Program-made: the position numbers and the translations under genes
Shown here: one piece after another, positions 36,292-46,600 of the stretch
Layout: the number at the start of each line of letters is the position of its first letter
Numbering within the stretch: position 1 is the stretch's first letter
DNA from: Lachnospiraceae bacterium
GTDB taxonomy: Bacteria > Bacillota > Clostridia > Lachnospirales > Lachnospiraceae
Assembly: GCA_024681795.1 (NCBI GenBank)
Contig: JAILAD010000078.1
Span: forward strand, 145,524 to 209,523
Length of the DNA stretch: 64,000 nucleotides
Direction: 5' to 3'
Notes under the pieces: generated by a model
What the model was told of the DNA's origin: nothing
What the model saw: the letters and a program-made list of their open reading frames with translations, nothing else
Databases searched by the model: none

Positions 36292-37542
36292 TTATCCGTT
36301 GAAAACATTACTTGTCGGGTCCGAAACCGGTTCAGGCTCTGATGGCTTTTCCGTTTCCTCCCCGTCAGGATTGTCCGACACTCCTTCCGTGGCCTCGCCT
36401 TCACTCGCAGTTTCGCTGTTTAAAGACTCAAGGAATGCTTCATAAGAAGCACTGTCGTCTCTGTAGTGACTTTCATCATCTCCGTCGTCAGTCTTATCAT
36501 CCGCCTTCGTCTGACTCAGTTCCGCTTTTGCCGGCTCATAAGTAACAACTGAATGGGACTGTACGGAAAGCTTATTTTGTTCATTGATTTCAAATTGAAT
36601 TTCCAGGCGTTTCTTTTCCTGCGGAGCAGAGAAATATAAAACACCTTTTCCCTGAGCCAACGGAACGATTTCAAAAGATATATCTCCTACACCGCCCATT
36701 GTATAGGCATCGATAATAATAGTGTTTCCTTTATCATCCTTTGCCAGGTTTTCAACGAAAGCGCCTGTCGGCTCACCGGTCTCAGAATCAATAATTTCCT
36801 CCGGTGTCCCGGTATATTCCGTTTCACTCGAAATAAGCCATCCGCCTGATACAATCGGTAAATTCAAACGATAATCACCGTTATCTTCCGGCCAGATCTG
36901 ATACGAGATATTCTCTCCGGCATCACTGATAATCGCATCCAGTTTTTCTTCGGAAACAATTTCGGCCACGGTATTTAATTTCTTTTTGTTCGGAGTAACC
37001 GTAAACCGAATGGTAATTAAGCAAACCCTGTCTTTCGGTGTTCGCTCGACTTCTTCCCTGTTCGAGGATTCCGGAACGGGAATCACGTTTTCATCTGTTT
37101 CTGCCGATTCCACCTCCAAAACGGTTGTAACGGCATCCTTGTCTTTTCCCGAAATTTCTGCCTCGTAGGATGCAAGTTCTTCGGATGTGGTATACTCCAA
37201 ATTATCCGTGGTGCTTGCAGTTTCCCTTTCTCTTACAAATGTTACATATGCCGATCCTTCCGAAACGGGAAGTAATTTAAAAGTGGCTTTTCCTCCTCTT
37301 TCCTTCCCTTTTTGTGAAACCGTAATAACCGACTCATTATCGGAAGAAGCAGACCAATAATAATCGGGACTGATTTTTCCGTTTAGTTTCACTGTCACGG
37401 TACCGTTTCCGGCAATGCTGAAGGAATAAGGATAGCCTGTTTCCGCACCGCCCTGTACGGTGTTCTTATTACAGCCCGCCAACAGAATCGTAAGCAGAAA
37501 CACGGTTGTCATTGCAAGAAGATATGAAATCCTTTTTTTCAA
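36292..37542 (-). CDS. Lipoprotein with two Ig/chagasin-like beta domains
   Basis: A 416-residue exported lipoprotein. The signal peptide MKKRISYLLAMTTVFLLTIL ends in LLAGC. The first domain (about 35-110: TVTVKLNGKISPDYYWSASS, then GGKATFKLLPVSEGSAYVTF) and a second (about 200-310: GGWLISSETEYTG, then GDISFEIVPLAQGKGVLYFS) have the same strand pattern and resemble the Ig-like fold of chagasin-type inhibitors. A Glu/Asp/Ser-rich tail follows. The start is TTG 37542, chosen because GAGGAG lies 7 nt upstream and it opens the signal peptide; ATGs further upstream lack this. Inhibitor function is not shown. Confidence 0.7.
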   Translation of the reverse strand: MKKRISYLLAMTTVFLLTILLAGCNKNTVQGGAETGYPYSFSIAGNGTVTVKLNGKISPDYYWSASSDNESVITVSQKGKERGGKATFKLLPVSEGSAYVTFVRERETASTTDNLEYTTSEELASYEAEISGKDKDAVTTVLEVESAETDENVIPVPESSNREEVERTPKDRVCLITIRFTVTPNKKKLNTVAEIVSEEKLDAIISDAGENISYQIWPEDNGDYRLNLPIVSGGWLISSETEYTGTPEEIIDSETGEPTGAFVENLAKDDKGNTIIIDAYTMGGVGDISFEIVPLAQGKGVLYFSAPQEKKRLEIQFEINEQNKLSVQSHSVVTYEPAKAELSQTKADDKTDDGDDESHYRDDSASYEAFLESLNSETASEGEATEGVSDNPDGEETEKPSEPEPVSDPTSNVFNG

Positions 37543-37576
37543 TGTAATTCTCCTCGTAAATATCATTTCTTTCACA

Positions 37577-37594
37577 AGAATCCTTAAGGATTCT
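37577..37594 (-). other. Palindromic stem-loop at a gene junction
   Basis: AGAATCC, TTAA, GGATTCT: a 7-bp perfect stem with a 4-nt loop. It includes the stop codon of the 1895-residue gene and has no U-tract, so it is more likely an mRNA processing or stability element than a terminator. Confidence 0.4.
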
Positions 37595-40500
37595 CTTTTG
37601 ACTTCTCATTTAACTGCTCTTTCAGCTTTTCGATTGCATCATCAACAGCACTGATAGACCTGGCAGCGGCAATTGCTTCTTTCGCTTCCTGTCCGTATTT
37701 GTCTGCATCCGGATTGGTGGATGCAGCAACCAGACTGTCAACTTCCGGATCCTTTAATTCCTTATACTTTTTAAGTTCTTCAAGCAATCTCTGTAATTCG
37801 GGTTCCAAATCACTGATTACCTGATTTGACTCGCTGCGTATCGAGCTGTCATTGATTACCAAAGAGTTTTCACTGGTATATTTGGCTGCTATCTGATCAA
37901 TCTTGGACTTTGCTTCGCTTCTTTCCGATGAAGCCTCAATATCCGGAACAAGCGAATCAATTTCCGAGTTCTTATCGCTTACATACGCATCTCTCAGTGT
38001 TTTCGGTAAAGCAAGCATTAAATCGCCGATCTTCTGGTAATCATTATGATAATCCGTGCAACTGTTAATGGTATTTATTGCTTCCTCTTTCTTCGCAACA
38101 ACACTCGAAGTATCGAAATCAGGATTCATTGACTGTATATCATTTATTTTTCCTGCTTTGTAATTATTAAATTCTTCCAAAGCAGCCGCTTCTTCCGTAT
38201 CCTTTAAATACTGTTTTACAATTCTTGTAATCTCAGCAACGTTATCTTCATAAGACTTGTTATCGTCATACTGTAATTTTTCAAGTTCATCGATAATTTC
38301 TTTATAAAGCTTCTGGGTTTCAGGTGAAACAAATCCCATATTACTCTGGTAACCGCTGATGGACTGCTGTTTAACGTTTGCCCAGTTTGCTTTATTCTGT
38401 TCCTGTTGCTGTTTCTTCTGTTCCTCCGTCATCTTATCGGAATAATCCTTAATCGTCTTGGAGTAAATTTCATTCTGGTTAGCACCGTCAATCGTAATAT
38501 TGATAACTGCCTTTGATTCCGGAGCCTCATTCGATTCAACAATTACACGATAATATTTCGAGGTCATTGTTTCATTCGTCGGAGGAGTGAATCTGTAACG
38601 ACCGTTCTCGGGTACAAGTGAATTAACAAGTGCACCGGATGTAAATTCTTCATCCGTTCTGTCAGAAGGTGTTACTTCTACGGCTGTTACCGAATATCCG
38701 AGTTCAGAACCTGCAATGGAAGGTGTTACATAAACCGACTGACCCGGAGCAACAATTATATTTAAATTGTCATTGCTTACATGGTGTTCGTCATTGGCAC
38801 CCTTCTGCGCATTCCAGTTATGTACCGTAGCGCTGACGGTAATATTGCTGAAGCTGATGCTTAGAGGATGATTCTCCAAAAATCTCTTCTTCACGTTTCT
38901 GGTGATAAAATCGCCGTCTCCGAGCATAAGTGCCGCAGAATCAATGCTCCATCCTGCAGTTCCGTCAAATAATTCGCTCTTCGGTTCCAATGTAATTCTG
39001 CGAATACCTGCAGCATTGGTAACCATAAATTTGACGGTCTGCTCCTCTCCGGTTTTAAAGTTCGTCGAATCATCCGTTAAATATTTACGAAGATCCATAA
39101 TCTCGTAGGTCGGCAGAACAAATCCCGTATGATCCACGCATGTCACGCCGACCCTGACGGGTGTCTGGGTTCCGCTTTCCATGTCATCCTGGGCAGCAGT
39201 CGTTTTAAATTTAATCGTAACAGGTGCACAGGAATTCTCTGCGCCGAGTTCCGTTGCCGTTCTCGTCATCGGAGTAAGTGCCGCACTTAACTGAATCGGC
39301 TGCGAGAAACTGTACCAGCCTAAATTTCTTCGAACACTTCCGGTATCCTGACGATACGTTGCAACACTTGCACATTTCACAACGGCCTGTATTCCACCGG
39401 TTGCTATTACCTGAAGACCGGTTATTTCTCCGATAAAGAGCTGATTAAATACCAGATCAACCGTCTTACCCTCACGGATATTAGTAATATTCTGATCCGT
39501 CAGATATACAATAGGGGTTCTGTGGGAAGGACCGGTCGGATCAAAACTGTTCTTATATTCCAGCGCAAATCCGATATCCTTACGTTCCGGATACAAACCT
39601 GCGGTTTCCGTACCCGGTCCGAATTCAACGGAAATCACCTGTTCCTCCGTATATCCCAAAACATCTCTGTTTTTCGAAGGATACGCAGTAATTCCGTATT
39701 TTGCATTCTGTCCCTGTATATCAAAGAAATAAGTATTTACAACGGTTCCCGTACTTCCTGCACCGGCTCCTCTTTCCTGCTGAATAATCGCAAAATCAAT
39801 GTTGCGAAGATTGGAATATTCGGAATTGGAATTCAGAATAAGCCTTGAAATATCAACCATCTTGGAGGCTTCCACGCCGAATGCAAAGAACATACCTCTT
39901 CCTTTTTCAGGATCGTTTTCCGCATTATATTTCGCCAAATCCGTATATTTCTGATAATCGGTAAGGGCAGTTGTATAATGAACCTTTGCATTTAAATCAT
40001 ACATGCTCATCGGATCGGCAGTTCCGCCGGACGGGAATACAAAGATATTTAACGTATCATCTTTTGAAGCCGGTGTTCTGGTATAAGCAACAACGGATTC
40101 ACCCTGGGTATTCTCGGTAATTTCCTGGGATTTCAGATTGAATTTCAATCTCTGTTCCACGTTATTTACATCAAAGGAATATGCCGGATTCGTTTCCGTT
40201 CCCTGTTCGAAAATAATATCGTCCTCTCCTGCGCCCAGATTCTCATACTGGTATTCCTCTTTTGCATTGATACGCAGCCTTCCCTCCGATTTTAGGATTC
40301 TGCCGGAAATTCCGGCAATGTTCCATCGGTACGGATTATCTGTCTTGGCAATAATTTCCATTCCGGTTATTTGTTTGACATTACTGAACTGAACCGTAAA
40401 TCTGTCCGTATGGCCTTCACGGAACATATACTGCGGATTGGATGTGGCAAGACCGTCGGCATAAACAGCCGTTTTACCCATATAATCATACATGCTCTTT

Positions 40501-43271
40501 ACCGCATCGATTTCATCGGTGGATTTGGTTTCGCCCTGATTGTTAATATAATCGAATTTCACTTTAACCTGACCCTGAAGCTGATCTGCGTATACACGGT
40601 CAATTCCTCCCGTAGCCGCATTTCTTCCGGTATCATAATTGCCGATTCCGGTCTGAAGGGACACTTCCACATCAATAATATTGGAGGTATAACTGAGCGG
40701 AATTTTCTTTGCCACCTGGGACAGCGAACGTCCGGCTTTACCGGAAATGGAAAGCAGTTCCATATTGTCCGAATAATCCGTTCCGATCCAGTTGATATTT
40801 TCAAAATTCCATGCTTTATGAGTACCCTTGGTATTTCCTTCGGTAACCGTAATGCTCTGGATTTTTAATTTATCTTTTTTCAGCTCATCCTCGGTCGTAT
40901 CGTCGGGAATCACGCGAATTTCCGTAATATCACCGTAATCGCGGTTCGTCTTGATATAAATCGTATGAGAAGAACCGGTTCTGAAATAATCACCCATAAG
41001 CTGCTGATTTGCAAGCACAAATGCAGAAGTCGAACCGTCTTCAAAAACAAGCTGGAAATAGAAATTGTTCTTGGATCCGGAATCTCCGTCCCCGGTCAGA
41101 ATCGTTGTATTGTTTACATTTCCCGTCGTAGGCGCTTCATCATCCGCAATTTTAATACTGACCTTATAATTCTTTCTCTCTTTTGCAAAATTATAATCCT
41201 GCATTGCTTCCATGTACGTCATGGAATACTTATTCGGATCAAAAGTATTGTCTTCGAGTTCTCCGACGGAATTGGTTACAAAATCAATCTTTCTGTGATC
41301 ATCGGGAAGAAGAAGTACCGGTTCGTCAATATTAAGAATATTGATAGCTCCGGCTTTCTCAAGTTTCTTCATTTGATCATCCTTTTTCCCGTCAATAATC
41401 TTTCCGGGCTTCGAAAGATCAATCTCCTCTCCTTCAATTTCCACAACACGGGAAACACGAACACGTGAAGCATACCCACCGGTATTGATTTCCTCCCAGT
41501 TGGCCACTTTCCTTCCGGTGTTGCTCAGATTGTATATTTTGAATGACGATAACTGATAGTCATCCCCGTCATTGCTTAAAGAAAGCGTGGCACCTGTGAA
41601 ATAATCCACATTGTCAACCTGAATAATAAAGGACAACGTCTGACCGGGTGCAAACCCGAAGTAATAAGAGAAGTTATCCACATTGCCGGGCCAGTAGCCG
41701 TAAAAACTGTTTGCAGCATCTTTCAGATCATACTCTCCGGTTTCTTTATCAAGCCCGGTCATGGTCTTATATTTAAATTTAATTTTAAGAGAACCTGCCG
41801 TCGCAGCCGCAGCTATGGAATCGGTGGTTAATTGAACTAAATAACCTTCGATTTTTCCGGTTTCAAACTCCAGCGGTTTTTTATTCTGATCGTTATAATC
41901 ACGAATCATGATCTGGGTATCACCCTTACTCAAAATTCCGTCGCCGTCGGCAGTAGACGATACTTTAAAGCTCATCGGATCGCCGATATAAGTATACTTT
42001 AAAAGAGCCCCTTCCACGCGGGTTGCAAAGACGGATTTCTTCATGTCATAAATAGCAAAACATGTATATTTCATTTCATCCTTTTCAGAATAACTCTCCC
42101 TGTTATCTCTTCTGGATGCTTTGGAAAAACTTCCGCTGTGCTGAATTTTAGCAGCCTTCATCGCATCGGTGGCTCCTGCGGAAATAGAGGCTGTAATGAT
42201 TTTGGTACAATCGGGAATTTCTGCGGTAAAGCCCATGGATCCGCCCTGCTGACCGAATCCGAGAACCGGAGTATTCCCGATTCTCTTACTGTCACTCAGC
42301 CAGTAAGCCGTAGATGTATTCATCGGAAGATTTAAGATTCTGCTCTGACCGTAAACATCTTCATAAACAAGATTTAAAGTCATTGTTTCGGCGATTCCCA
42401 TGTTCAGAATGGATGCCTTATTATCGGTATAATCACTGATCTGTCCTTCCATTCCTGCTTTATAGAAATCGGAAAAGTCAAGACGGAAACCGAAAGTATT
42501 GTAATCCTGTGTATCATGCTGCGCATAACTCTTACCGGAAAAATTATTAACCAGTGTTCCGGCACTGATATCATTCACATTGTCACAACCGATTGATGTT
42601 CCGCCGGAACGATCAAGCTCTGCAATCAGAGTTCCTTTAAAATCTACATAACTGCAACTTGACCAGACACCCGCCAAATAATTTCCGTAAACCTCATCAA
42701 CGGCAAAAACACGTAATCCAAGGCATGTCCAGGAGCCGTTCTTACTGGAAAGAATTCTGATATCCTGAATGTCAGTTATGGCATCGGGAACGGAAAACAG
42801 AAACTGGTCCGTATTATAGGAATCCAACGCTTTCTTTGTTTTATAATCGGTAGTCAGATCATAACCGAGCTGTGTCTGCACGGAAGAAAGAACAGCATCG
42901 TCATTGCCTATACTGTTCGCGATATCCAATCCGTTTTGCAATGAGTCCGCACCGGGGAAGATGTATTTTCTCTTGGTTTTTCCATGAGAATCCGTATATT
43001 TAATCAGAAAATACTCAATAAAATCGCCCGTACTGGCACCCGTTGACGTTTCGAGTATATAGGTATTTGGAATTGAGGAACCATTTTTCTCGATATGTTG
43101 CGGAACTTCACCGTTAGCCACTGACTCCGCATGAGCCGGGAAGGAAATTCCCTCAAATATAACAAGCAACGCAATGAAAGCCGCAACTACCCTGCCAAGA
43201 AACCGGATTCCCGTACGGAATAATTTCTCATATGCTGTTTTTCTTTTGTTTTTTAATCTGTTCTCTTTCAT
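37584..43271 (-). CDS. Giant exported repeat protein (1895 residues)
   Basis: A very large secreted protein. A long basic N-terminus leads into a signal peptide (FLGRVVAAFIALLVIFEGIS, cut after AHA near residue 48). From about 50 to 1560 it is beta-rich, with repeated modules containing a pattern like FREGHTDRFTVQFSNVKQIT followed by a WNIAGISG-type strand; similar segments are FAPGQTLSFIIQVDNVDYFT, EEQTVKFMVTNAAGIRRIT and REGKTVDLVFNQLFIGEITG. This resembles PLAT/LH2 beta-sandwich domains (inference). The last 300 residues are helical with repeated DI/EI spacing, like FIVAR-type stalks. No LPxTG motif or C-terminal anchor is present. It probably is a surface or released component of the secretion block. 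Confidence 0.75.
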   Translation of the reverse strand: MKENRLKNKRKTAYEKLFRTGIRFLGRVVAAFIALLVIFEGISFPAHAESVANGEVPQHIEKNGSSIPNTYILETSTGASTGDFIEYFLIKYTDSHGKTKRKYIFPGADSLQNGLDIANSIGNDDAVLSSVQTQLGYDLTTDYKTKKALDSYNTDQFLFSVPDAITDIQDIRILSSKNGSWTCLGLRVFAVDEVYGNYLAGVWSSCSYVDFKGTLIAELDRSGGTSIGCDNVNDISAGTLVNNFSGKSYAQHDTQDYNTFGFRLDFSDFYKAGMEGQISDYTDNKASILNMGIAETMTLNLVYEDVYGQSRILNLPMNTSTAYWLSDSKRIGNTPVLGFGQQGGSMGFTAEIPDCTKIITASISAGATDAMKAAKIQHSGSFSKASRRDNRESYSEKDEMKYTCFAIYDMKKSVFATRVEGALLKYTYIGDPMSFKVSSTADGDGILSKGDTQIMIRDYNDQNKKPLEFETGKIEGYLVQLTTDSIAAAATAGSLKIKFKYKTMTGLDKETGEYDLKDAANSFYGYWPGNVDNFSYYFGFAPGQTLSFIIQVDNVDYFTGATLSLSNDGDDYQLSSFKIYNLSNTGRKVANWEEINTGGYASRVRVSRVVEIEGEEIDLSKPGKIIDGKKDDQMKKLEKAGAINILNIDEPVLLLPDDHRKIDFVTNSVGELEDNTFDPNKYSMTYMEAMQDYNFAKERKNYKVSIKIADDEAPTTGNVNNTTILTGDGDSGSKNNFYFQLVFEDGSTSAFVLANQQLMGDYFRTGSSHTIYIKTNRDYGDITEIRVIPDDTTEDELKKDKLKIQSITVTEGNTKGTHKAWNFENINWIGTDYSDNMELLSISGKAGRSLSQVAKKIPLSYTSNIIDVEVSLQTGIGNYDTGRNAATGGIDRVYADQLQGQVKVKFDYINNQGETKSTDEIDAVKSMYDYMGKTAVYADGLATSNPQYMFREGHTDRFTVQFSNVKQITGMEIIAKTDNPYRWNIAGISGRILKSEGRLRINAKEEYQYENLGAGEDDIIFEQGTETNPAYSFDVNNVEQRLKFNLKSQEITENTQGESVVAYTRTPASKDDTLNIFVFPSGGTADPMSMYDLNAKVHYTTALTDYQKYTDLAKYNAENDPEKGRGMFFAFGVEASKMVDISRLILNSNSEYSNLRNIDFAIIQQERGAGAGSTGTVVNTYFFDIQGQNAKYGITAYPSKNRDVLGYTEEQVISVEFGPGTETAGLYPERKDIGFALEYKNSFDPTGPSHRTPIVYLTDQNITNIREGKTVDLVFNQLFIGEITGLQVIATGGIQAVVKCASVATYRQDTGSVRRNLGWYSFSQPIQLSAALTPMTRTATELGAENSCAPVTIKFKTTAAQDDMESGTQTPVRVGVTCVDHTGFVLPTYEIMDLRKYLTDDSTNFKTGEEQTVKFMVTNAAGIRRITLEPKSELFDGTAGWSIDSAALMLGDGDFITRNVKKRFLENHPLSISFSNITVSATVHNWNAQKGANDEHHVSNDNLNIIVAPGQSVYVTPSIAGSELGYSVTAVEVTPSDRTDEEFTSGALVNSLVPENGRYRFTPPTNETMTSKYYRVIVESNEAPESKAVINITIDGANQNEIYSKTIKDYSDKMTEEQKKQQQEQNKANWANVKQQSISGYQSNMGFVSPETQKLYKEIIDELEKLQYDDNKSYEDNVAEITRIVKQYLKDTEEAAALEEFNNYKAGKINDIQSMNPDFDTSSVVAKKEEAINTINSCTDYHNDYQKIGDLMLALPKTLRDAYVSDKNSEIDSLVPDIEASSERSEAKSKIDQIAAKYTSENSLVINDSSIRSESNQVISDLEPELQRLLEELKKYKELKDPEVDSLVAASTNPDADKYGQEAKEAIAAARSISAVDDAIEKLKEQLNEKSKENP

Positions 43272-43334
43272 AGCTGTATCCTCTTTTACGATTCACAGTG
43301 TCCCGGTCCGGTATTATTCTCTTACCTGAAATAT

Positions 43335-43646
43335 TTAAATAAAATTCAAAAGTCCCGCAAAACCGGTCATTTCAAATACTTCCATAACATAATTGTTTGC
43401 ATTCCGGATGGATAACTGACCACCTTTTTTCTGCATCTTAATATGAATCAGTTTTAAAACACGAAGCCCGGCACTTGAAATATATACGAGCTGGTCCATA
43501 TTTAAAATTAAATGATCAAACCGATCCGCCGCAACGTTAAAGTACGCCTGTGCCTCCTCGACGGTATTCGCATCCAGACGACCGATGAGAAGCAGTTCTC
43601 CCTCGTCTCCGCGATTTATCAATTTGATTCCCAGATTAGCTGCCAA
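43335..43646 (-). CDS. STAS-domain protein (anti-sigma-factor-antagonist-like)
   Basis: A 103-residue single STAS domain. The core motif LVYISSAGLRVLKLIHIKMQ holds the Ser-Ser-Ala-Gly site that is phosphorylated in SpoIIAA-type antagonists; ELLLIGRLDANTVEE is the first strand and helix. No cognate anti-sigma kinase or phosphatase is encoded nearby. It lies between the VirB4 gene and the giant exported protein, 25 nt from the former, so a regulatory or assembly role within the secretion locus is possible (inference). Confidence 0.85.
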   Translation of the reverse strand: MAANLGIKLINRGDEGELLLIGRLDANTVEEAQAYFNVAADRFDHLILNMDQLVYISSAGLRVLKLIHIKMQKKGGQLSIRNANNYVMEVFEMTGFAGLLNFI

Positions 43647-43671
43647 TTTTTCTCTATCTCCGTTTTAATAA

Positions 43672-46600
43672 TCAATTTTCTTCGGCAAGGCGTTTTTCTC
43701 TTTGCAGTTTCACCAAAGCAGCAAGTTCTTCCATGGATATTTCTACAACTTCGCCTTCCCCGACTATATCGGAAACATCCTTAATTCTGGTTTCCGTTTT
43801 ATAATTCTCCGCCTCTTCCATAAGAAGGGAAAGAATATCCAAATCTCCTCCGTCGGAATCGGACAGAGATTCCGTCGTTTCTTCGTCTCCGCTGAAAAGA
43901 AGTGAAAAGTCAAAGTCATCATCGGAATCATCTTCTTCCGTTCCGCTGTTTTCTTCGCTTTCTCCTTCCGATTCGTATTCGTCTGAAAACAAATCATCCA
44001 GACTGAAATCGAAATCATCGGGAAGTCCGTCATTCTCTTCTGTTAAATCACCTGAGACTGCAGCAGTCTCCTGAAGTTTTTCTGCCTTACCGGATTCAGG
44101 GATGTTCGCCTCTTCCTCTTCATCATCGAGCCCGGCAAAAAGATCCTCATCTTTTTCATCAAAAAGGTTATTTAAATTAAAATCGAAATCCTCATCATCT
44201 TCCTGTGTAGCGGATGAAACCGTCGCAACGGCCGCAAGTCCTGCAGCCGGAGCCGCAACGTCCGCATACATATTTTTCTGGGATGCGAGTTCTTCTCTTA
44301 CTTCCGAAAGAATCTGCTTTCTTAAATCTTTTGCAAACTGGTTATAATCAAATGCCGGAGCAGCTGCTGCAGCCATTGCTGCAGGCGGTTCCGGAATCTC
44401 TCCGAAATCGTCAATTTCATCAAAGGTTACATTTCCGAGTGATTTACCCGAAGACAGGCTCATCGGAATATCATCAATCTCTTCCACGGATACATTGACT
44501 TTACGTTTAGAGAAATCAAGAATCTCGGGAGCTTCTTCTTCTCCGATTTCTTCAAATATAACCTTCTTGCGTTCCGGTTTGAATTCGTCTTCAGCTTCTT
44601 TGAAGTTTGCCAGTTCCAGTCTGTTAAGTTTTAAGTTCTCCGAATTCAGAATACGGCTTTCTCCGACAAATTCATTCCATCTTGCAATGCCTTCTTCTCC
44701 GGAATATAACGGTGATTCGTATTCCTGTTCCTGGAACATGTTCACCATTTCCTTCGGCACTTCGATTTTGAAAATCGAACGGCTCTGCGGGGAAAGAACG
44801 GTAAATGCCTGACCTCTGGGAGCCTGTGTAATCTGCTCCTGCTCCTGATCGTTGATTCCTCCTGCCTTTTCGTATAACCGGCAAAGATCCGTAATATCAT
44901 TCGGTGCAAGTGCAAAAATGAAACTGTACTGGCAGGCATTAATAATTGCGGTACTCTTTCTGGCAATTTCCTCGGAACCGACAAAGTCCTTAATGTTCTG
45001 CGTAATTACAATCTGCATACCGTTATACTTACGGATACGTTTTGCAAGCTGGAACATGAAATCCAGAGCAACCGGATATTTTTCATCAATAAATACATGT
45101 GCCTCATCGATTACTACAACAATTTTACGGTTTAATTTGTATTTCGTATTGTAATCACGATTCTTGATAATCTCATTGTCGATATATTTAAGTACCAGCA
45201 ACATCTGCGCATTGGCAATGGTCGTGTTCCGGTTTGAAAGCATCGACTGGAAATTGAAAACCGTAAAGTTCTCATCTGTAGTAACCGTACTGGGGCCGTT
45301 CCAGATATTCGCGTTACGTCCGCCGGATGCAAACTTGGAAACATAGTTTACAAGGGAACGAAGAAGGGAACGGATATATTCGTTTTCGGTTCTTTCAAAT
45401 TCAGACAATACCTCGTCATAAAGATCGTCAAAAATCGGATAATCCTTCGGGGAAAGCTTGGAAAGATTGGTTTCCTGCGTAATTCCCTTGTTGGTATATA
45501 AACGTTCGGTTAATGTATTTAAATACTCAAGCGCATCCTTATCGATTTCCGGCAGAATCTGACGATAAAACTCTTCCAAAAACTGCAGATGAGTGGAAAA
45601 ACTTCCGGTTACGTTCATACCTTCCGCTTCCGCATCGTCATCATCCAGAGCGGTAATAATATGGAACGGATTCAGTCTTCCGTGCTGGGCATTTGCAACA
45701 TTGATGACTTTTCCGTTTAAATTGCTCGCAAGTTCGGAATACTCGTTCTCAGGGTCAAGGATGTAAATCTTCGCGTCTTCCGCGGCAAGATTAGCCAGAA
45801 AACTCTTGGTCGCATAGGATTTACCGGAACCGGACTTACCGATAATAACCATATTGGAGTTAACACGCTCGGAATCTCTTCTGAAGAAGTTTACAAAAAT
45901 CGGTACCCCGTCCGAAGTTCCGAGTTTGAATCCGCCTTCGTCGGAAATATGCGCATAAATCCAGGGGAACGATGCAGCAACGGAATTACTGGGGATTCCG
46001 CGTCCTTCTTTCAGGAACGGATCATATGCGGATACCTGCTGGGCGATAAAGCCCTGAATCTGCTCGAATTCCAGGTTGTTTAAACGGAATTTCTGTTCCT
46101 GCCAGTTTCTTCTCAAATTCTTCTTCATCTGATTGATGACGGGAAGAATGGATTCCGGCTGGTTCACAATCGCCGGCGTATTTCTGGTTTGCTGGATATC
46201 ATATGCGGTAACAAAAATATTGCAGGCAAGCAGTTCTTCTCCTTCACCCTGAAGGGTTCCGAGAAGTTCTTCCAATGATGCAATATGCGTTTCCAGTTCA
46301 ATTCTCTTCGAATCAACGCCGGTCGCATTTAACTGCCCGCGCAGTTCCTGAAGGGCACGGTCGATAGAACGAACGGAAACGCCTCTTTCCATCGGAGAGC
46401 ACTTAATGACCACCTTGGTCGCCGGCAGAGACATTACTCCTGCAAGCCATGCATCCCCGACCATGGTCGGATAATTCACAACACGGAAATTGTGGGTAAC
46501 AATGTTATTGACTTCCGTGGTCCGGAATTTAAAATTCAATGACTGAGGCATTGCCCACTGTGCATAATCTTCCGGTGCAATCTGATCAATTTCACGTTCG

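Noticed and set aside
40371..41468. Plus-strand open frames of 165 and 167 codons inside the 1895-residue gene
   Set aside because: Antisense to a continuous secreted protein; no start signals, composition is that of reversed coding sequence.
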